Source of the DNA: Mycobacterium sp. | Lineage (GTDB): Bacteria > Actinomycetota > Actinomycetes > Mycobacteriales > Mycobacteriaceae | Direction of reading: 5' to 3' | Assembly (NCBI GenBank): GCA_019246375.1 | Contig: JAFAQO010000121.1 | Location: 1 to 9,756 of the forward strand | Length of the DNA stretch: 9,756 nucleotides | Part shown: positions 5,841-9,756 of the stretch, piece after piece | Numbering within the stretch: the first letter of the stretch is position 1 | Layout: each line of letters begins with the position of its first letter | Position numbers and translations under genes: made by a program | Notes under the pieces: model-generated | Databases searched by the model: none | What the model was told of the DNA's origin: nothing | Seen by the model: the letters and a program-made list of their open reading frames with translations, nothing else

Positions 5841-5893
5841 TGACCGCGCCGGCGACGATGCAGAGCGAAGCGATGAGGAGGAGCGGCGCCTGA
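5840..5893 (+). CDS. Mini-ORF in the 53-bp repeat unit (17 codons)
   Basis: ATG at 5840 opens a 17-residue frame, MTAPATMQSEAMRRSGA, that stops at TGA 5891-5893, whose A begins the oppC ATG (TGATG). GGGGGAGAG (5822-5830) lies about 9 nt upstream as a possible ribosome binding site. The first six residues are the same as in the preceding mini-ORF. The likely role is translational coupling to oppC; a functional peptide is not supported. Confidence 0.4.
   Translation: MTAPATMQSEAMRRSGA
5841..5893 (+). repeat. MIRU-like repeat unit 2, 53-bp type
   Basis: This second, tandem copy begins TGACCGCGCCGGCGACGATG and ends GCGGCGCCTGA, 53 bp before the oppC TGAC. It has the canonical core GATGCAGAGCG-AAGCGATGAGG and lacks the 24-bp hairpin block of unit 1. 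Its AGGAGGAG (5876-5883) is also the ribosome binding site of oppC, 9 nt before the ATG, so the repeat supplies a working signal for the downstream gene. Confidence 0.85.
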
Positions 5894-6828
5894 TGACACA
5901 GGAGGTTCTCGCTGACACCACGCCGAAACGATCCGGCGTCGGTCCGGCTGCCTTCTCGTCGCGGCGAAGCCTGGTGGCGCGGCGGTTCATGCGCAACAAG
6001 CCTGCGGTGGTGGCGTTGATCCTGTTGGTGCTGCTGTTCGTCGGTTGCTACGCGCTACCAGCGCTGCTGCCCTACGACTACAACTTTCTCGACCACGACG
6101 CGCTGCTGCAGCCACCGTCATTCAAACACTGGTTCGGCACCAACGCGCTCGGGCAGGACCTGCTGGCCCGGACGCTGCGCGGCATGCAGAAGTCGATGCT
6201 GATCGGTTTTTGCGTGGCGCTGATCTCGACCAGCATCGCCGCCACCGTCGGGTCGATGGCCGGTTACTTCGGCGGCTGGCGCGACAGGGCGCTGATGTGG
6301 CTGGTGGATCTGCTGCTGGTGGTGCCGGGCTTCCTTCTGATCCTCATCGTCACTCCGCGCCTCAAACAGTCGACCAGCGTTCTGTGGCTTATCGTGCTGC
6401 TCGCGGTGTTCAGCTGGATGATCAGCTCGAGGATGGTGCGCGGCTTGACGATGAGTCTGCGAGAGCGCGAATTCGTCGGCGCGGCAAGGTATATGGGGGT
6501 CCCCAGCCGCCGCGTGATTCTCCATCACATCGTGCCGAACGTCGCTTCGATCCTCATCATCGACGCGTCCCTCAATGTGGGTTACGCGATCCAGGCCGAA
6601 ACCGGCTTGAGCTTTCTGGGCTTCGGTGTTCAACCGCCCGACGTGTCGCTTGGCACGCTGATCGCGGAGGGCACTCCGTCGGCCACCACGTTCCCGTGGA
6701 CTTTTCTGTTCCCGGCCGGGGCGCTGGTATTGATCGTATTGTGCGCCAACCTCACCGGCGACGGGCTGCGTGACGCGCTGGATCCGGGCAGCAGGCCAGC
6801 ACGCCGCAGGAAGGCCCGTTCAAAGTGA
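5893..6828 (+). CDS. oppC: Oligopeptide ABC transporter permease OppC
   Basis: This 311-aa protein is the second channel subunit, paired with OppB. A hydrophilic N-terminal tail (1-35) precedes membrane segments at about 37-56, 100-123, 134-155, 163-177, 212-230 and 268-288. The family motif [14 protein letters not shown] (81-94) comes before the second segment. The EAA loop reads [20 protein letters not shown] (191-210) and is followed by HHIVPN. I chose the ATG at 5893 because AGGAGGAG lies 9 nt upstream and the ATG overlaps the preceding mini-ORF stop. The frame is open back to a TTG at 5818, but that stretch is repeat sequence. The N-terminal tail seems about 20 residues longer than the M. 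tuberculosis protein as I remember it. The stop overlaps the oppD start (GTGA). Confidence 0.95.
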   Translation: MTQEVLADTTPKRSGVGPAAFSSRRSLVARRFMRNKPAVVALILLVLLFVGCYALPALLPYDYNFLDHDALLQPPSFKHWFGTNALGQDLLARTLRGMQKSMLIGFCVALISTSIAATVGSMAGYFGGWRDRALMWLVDLLLVVPGFLLILIVTPRLKQSTSVLWLIVLLAVFSWMISSRMVRGLTMSLREREFVGAARYMGVPSRRVILHHIVPNVASILIIDASLNVGYAIQAETGLSFLGFGVQPPDVSLGTLIAEGTPSATTFPWTFLFPAGALVLIVLCANLTGDGLRDALDPGSRPARRRKARSK

Positions 6829-8675
6829 CGCCCCTGCTGGCGGTGACGGATCTGAGCGTCACCTTCGAAACCGGCGAGGTACGCGTCCCCGCAGTGCGCG
6901 GCACGAGTTACCACATCAACCCGGGCGAAGTGGTCGCTCTCGTCGGAGAATCCGGCTCTGGCAAGACCACTGCCGCAATGGCCGTAGTCGGATTGCTTCC
7001 CGAATACGCTCAGGTGTCGGGTTCGGTACGGTTGCAGGGCAAGGAATTACTCGGGCTGTCCGATGAGGCGATGGCGCGGATCCGCGGTAAGACGATCGGC
7101 ACAGTCTTCCAAGACCCGATGTCGGCGCTGACGCCGGTCTACGCCATCGGAGACCAGCTAGCCGAGGCCATCAGGGTTCACGACCGCGACATCAGCCGAG
7201 CCGACGCCCGCAACCGTGCGCTGGAACTGCTCGAGCTGGTCGGCATCGCCCAGCCGCAGCGCCGCGCAAAGGCATTCCCGCACGAGTTGTCCGGCGGCGA
7301 GCGGCAGCGGGTGGTGATCGCGATCGCGATCGCCAATGATCCGGACCTGCTGATCTGCGACGAACCGACCACCGCGCTGGACGTCACCGTCCAGGCGCAG
7401 ATCCTCGACCTTCTCAGGACCGCGCGCGACGTCACGGGCGCCGGCGTGCTGATCATCACCCATGACCTGGGTGTTGTGTCGGAGTTCGCCGACCGCGCGC
7501 TGGTCATGTACGCCGGGCGTGCAGTCGAGATCGCCACCGTGGAAGAGCTTTACCGTGACCGTCGGATGCCCTATACCGTCGGGTTGTTGGGTTCGGTGCC
7601 GCGACTCGACGCCCCGCAGGGAACCCGACTAATTCCGATCCCGGGCGCGCCGCCGACGATGTCGTCGCTGACCCCGGATGTCTGTCCATTCGTCCCGCGC
7701 TGTCCGCTGGCGATCGACGAATGCCGCGCGGCGGAGCCAGATCTCGTCACCATCCGGGACGGCCACTGGGCGGCGTGTATTCGCACCGACGATGTCGCGG
7801 GACGCAGCGCAGCCGAAATCTTCGGTGTTTCAACACAACCACCCCCGGCCGATGCCCGCGCCGGCGACTCCCTGGTGGTGCTGCACGTCACCGACCTGGC
7901 GAAGACCTACCCACTGACCAAGGGTGTGGTGTTGCGCAGGCGGATCGGCGAGGTACGTGCCGTCGACGGGGTCAGCTTCACCCTGGAGCAGGGCCGCACC
8001 CTGGCCATCGTTGGCGAATCCGGTTCGGGCAAATCGACGACGCTGCGCCAGATTCTCGAGCTCACCACACCCCAGGCGGGTTCTATCGAGATCCTCGGCA
8101 CCGACGTCGGTGCCCTCGACGCAGCCGCCCGTCGTAGGCTGCGAACCGAACTGCAGGTGGTGTTCCAAGACCCGGTGGCCTCGCTGGACCCCCGGCTCCC
8201 CGTGTTCGACATCCTCGCTGAACCGTTGGTTGCCAACGGGTTCGACAGGCCCCGGCGCGAGGACCGGGTCGCCGAGCTGTTGGCGATTGTGGGACTGAAC
8301 CGCGCCGACGCCAGCCGCTATCCTGCCGAGTTTTCCGGCGGGCAAAAACAGCGGATCGGTATTGCACGTGCCCTGGCCCTGCAGCCAAAGATCCTTGCGC
8401 TCGACGAACCGGTTTCGGCGCTCGACGTATCCATTCAGGCGGGCATCATCAACCTGCTGCTGGATCTGCAGCGGCGATTCGGGTTGTCCTATCTGTTTGT
8501 GTCACATGACCTTTCGGTGGTCAAGCACCTGGCTCACCGGGTAGCGGTGATGTACCGGGGAGCGATCGTGGAGCAGGGCGACGGCGAGCAAGTATTCAAC
8601 AACCCGCAGCACGAGTACACGCGGCGACTGCTGGCTGCGGTCCCGCGGGCGCACCACGATGTCGCCGGCGGTTAG
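6825..8675 (+). CDS. oppD: Oligopeptide ABC transporter double ATPase OppD (OppD-OppF fusion type)
   Basis: This 616-aa protein carries both nucleotide-binding domains that power the importer; many bacteria split them into OppD and OppF. Domain 1 has Walker A GESGSGKT (41-48), Q-loop Q96, signature LSGGE (155-159), Walker B LLICDEP (175-181) and H-loop H213. Domain 2 has Walker A GESGSGKS (397-404), Q448, FSGGQ (503-507), ILALDEP (523-529) and H561. All catalytic residues are intact in both. After domain 1 lies a cysteine-rich extension with C287, C293, C300 and C318 in a CPFVPRCP...C...HWAAC pattern, the oligopeptide-transporter C-terminal motif. In the M. tuberculosis homologue this region is reported to bind a 4Fe-4S cluster. 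The start GTG at 6825 overlaps the oppC stop and has AGGAAGG 10 nt upstream (6808-6814). Confidence 0.97.
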   Translation: MTPLLAVTDLSVTFETGEVRVPAVRGTSYHINPGEVVALVGESGSGKTTAAMAVVGLLPEYAQVSGSVRLQGKELLGLSDEAMARIRGKTIGTVFQDPMSALTPVYAIGDQLAEAIRVHDRDISRADARNRALELLELVGIAQPQRRAKAFPHELSGGERQRVVIAIAIANDPDLLICDEPTTALDVTVQAQILDLLRTARDVTGAGVLIITHDLGVVSEFADRALVMYAGRAVEIATVEELYRDRRMPYTVGLLGSVPRLDAPQGTRLIPIPGAPPTMSSLTPDVCPFVPRCPLAIDECRAAEPDLVTIRDGHWAACIRTDDVAGRSAAEIFGVSTQPPPADARAGDSLVVLHVTDLAKTYPLTKGVVLRRRIGEVRAVDGVSFTLEQGRTLAIVGESGSGKSTTLRQILELTTPQAGSIEILGTDVGALDAAARRRLRTELQVVFQDPVASLDPRLPVFDILAEPLVANGFDRPRREDRVAELLAIVGLNRADASRYPAEFSGGQKQRIGIARALALQPKILALDEPVSALDVSIQAGIINLLLDLQRRFGLSYLFVSHDLSVVKHLAHRVAVMYRGAIVEQGDGEQVFNNPQHEYTRRLLAAVPRAHHDVAGG

Positions 8676-9756
8676 CATCGTGCGGGTGACGCACCCGTCG
8701 ATCGTTCGCAGGCTTGCGCTGCCGGCGCTGGCGATCGGTTTGATCGTCACGGGATGTGGGGACGGCTATCGAGACGTACCGGAACCGCGGGCCGTGCGGG
8801 TCGGCACCACGAGTGACATCAACCGCCAGGACCCCGCGACCCTGCGCGATGGCGGTGACCTGCGGCTGGCGCTGACATCGTTCCCGCCGAACTTCAATGA
8901 ACTGAACATCGACGGCAACACGGCCGACGTTGGCTCGATTGTCACGCCGACGCTGCCGGGGGCATTTGTCACTCAAGCCGACGGGACCGTGAAACTCAAC
9001 ACCAACTACTTCACCGGCGCCGAGCTAACCAACGCCAACCCGCAGGTCGTCACCTACACCATTAATCCGAAAGCAGTGTGGAGCGACGGCACCCCGATCA
9101 CCTGGGAAGACCTCAAAGCCCAAGTCGACGCGTGCAGCGGCCGCGACAAGCGGTACTTGATCGCCAGCAGAGCCGGGTTCGAACGGGTGAAATCAGTGAC
9201 CAGGGGCGTTGACGATCGCCAGGCGGTGATCACCTTCGACAAGCCCTATGCGGAGTGGCGCGGGATGTTTGCCGGCGGTATGCAGCCCCGCAGCATGACC
9301 GAGAACCCGGATGTCTTCAATAAAGGCCAACTCAACGCTCCCGGGCCGTCAGCCGGACCGTTCATCGTGACCACGATCGACAGGACCTCCCAGCGCATTG
9401 TGTTGACTCGCAATCCCCGCTGGTGGGGAGCCAAGCCGCGGTTGAACTCGATCACTTTCCTCGTGCTCGACTCCACCGCGGTCATTCCCGCCCTCCAAAA
9501 CAACGCGATCGACTCTGCCGGCCTGAGCACGCTCGACGATATGGTCACCGCTGAGCGCACGCCCGGAATTGTGATCCGGCACGCGCCGGCCCCCACGTGG
9601 TACCACTTCACCTTCAACGGCGCACCGGGATCCATCATGGCCGACGAGAAGCTGCGGCTGGCAGTCTGCAAAGGCATCGACCGCCAGGCCATCGCCAACG
9701 TGGTGCTGCACGGCCTCACCGCCGATCCCAAGCCGCTGAACAACCATATCTACCTC
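8659..9756 (+). CDS. oppA: Peptide-binding lipoprotein OppA (3' end cut by window edge)
   Basis: This is the extracytoplasmic solute-binding protein of the importer (SBP family 5), tethered to the outer face of the membrane. The lipoprotein signal has a basic region ending in RR, a hydrophobic stretch [12 protein letters not shown] and a lipobox VTGC with the lipidated Cys at codon 8755-8757. The mature part shows DGGDLRLAL, the family signature around [20 protein letters not shown] (9058-9117) and [13 protein letters not shown], closely like Rv1280c as I remember it. About 366 of a likely 580-590 residues are present. Three in-frame starts are possible: ATG 8659 (Cys at residue 33), GTG 8680 (preceded by GGCGG, 8 nt upstream) and GTG 8686. 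I give the ATG, but GTG 8680 is nearly as likely. All versions keep the signal peptide. The gene overlaps oppD by 17 bp with the ATG. The M. tuberculosis system is reported to take up peptides and glutathione. Confidence 0.94.
   Translation, partial: MSPAVSIVRVTHPSIVRRLALPALAIGLIVTGCGDGYRDVPEPRAVRVGTTSDINRQDPATLRDGGDLRLALTSFPPNFNELNIDGNTADVGSIVTPTLPGAFVTQADGTVKLNTNYFTGAELTNANPQVVTYTINPKAVWSDGTPITWEDLKAQVDACSGRDKRYLIASRAGFERVKSVTRGVDDRQAVITFDKPYAEWRGMFAGGMQPRSMTENPDVFNKGQLNAPGPSAGPFIVTTIDRTSQRIVLTRNPRWWGAKPRLNSITFLVLDSTAVIPALQNNAIDSAGLSTLDDMVTAERTPGIVIRHAPAPTWYHFTFNGAPGSIMADEKLRLAVCKGIDRQAIANVVLHGLTADPKPLNNHIYL

Noticed and set aside
5818..5892. Upstream TTG start for oppC at 5818
   Set aside because: The extra 25 residues are encoded by the repeat unit in a frame that is not the mini-ORF frame, and AGGAGGAG is placed correctly for the ATG at 5893.
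1..9756. CRISPR array, tRNA or rRNA gene, insertion sequence or prophage
   Set aside because: No regularly spaced repeats, cloverleaf or rRNA-like sequence, transposase or integrase was seen; the window is almost fully covered by metabolic and transport genes with uniform composition.

Overview
This window is GC-rich, uses GTG as well as ATG starts, and overlaps genes at ATGA and TGATG junctions. It most likely comes from a slow-growing Mycobacterium. The gene content and order match the M. tuberculosis Rv1280c-Rv1287 region as I remember it: oppA, oppD, oppC, oppB, a beta-carbonic anhydrase, cysD, cysNC and an Rrf2 regulator. It differs by an extra cysQ-type gene between cysNC and the Rrf2 gene, so it is probably not from the M. 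tuberculosis complex. The species cannot be named from sequence reading alone.

Layout. On the minus strand (4526 down to 1) lie the carbonic anhydrase gene, then cysD, cysNC, a cysQ-like PAP phosphatase and an Rrf2-family regulator cut by the window edge. cysD-cysNC-cysQ are translationally coupled (TGATG, then ATGA), and the Rrf2 gene follows after 39 bp. This reads as a sulfate-activation operon: ATP sulfurylase, APS kinase, removal of the PAP by-product, and a probable regulator. A 128-bp gap upstream of cysD has a TTGACA/TATACA promoter-like pair, repeats and a possible leaderless upstream ORF.

On the plus strand (4789 to the end) lies a divergent oligopeptide ABC importer: oppB and oppC (permeases), oppD (double ATPase) and oppA (lipoprotein, cut by the window edge). 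The 262-bp divergent region holds an extended -10 and a perfect 7-bp-arm inverted repeat in front of the carbonic anhydrase. It also holds a TAnnnT box six bases before a 9-codon ORF that ends in an ATGA overlap with oppB.

The most striking non-coding structure is the oppB-oppC junction. It is built of two tandem repeat units of exactly 77 and 53 bp, with the size, sequence character and stop/start placement of mycobacterial interspersed repetitive units (MIRUs). Each unit encodes a mini-ORF coupled to its neighbours, so translation could pass oppB > mini-ORF > mini-ORF > oppC without a break. The APS kinase domain also has an unusual active-site loop, with Ser-Pro replaced by Cys-Ser.

Working together (inference): the minus-strand genes activate sulfate to APS and PAPS and recycle PAP. 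The Opp system imports peptides and, from work on the M. tuberculosis homologue, glutathione. The locus may therefore join inorganic and organic sulfur acquisition.
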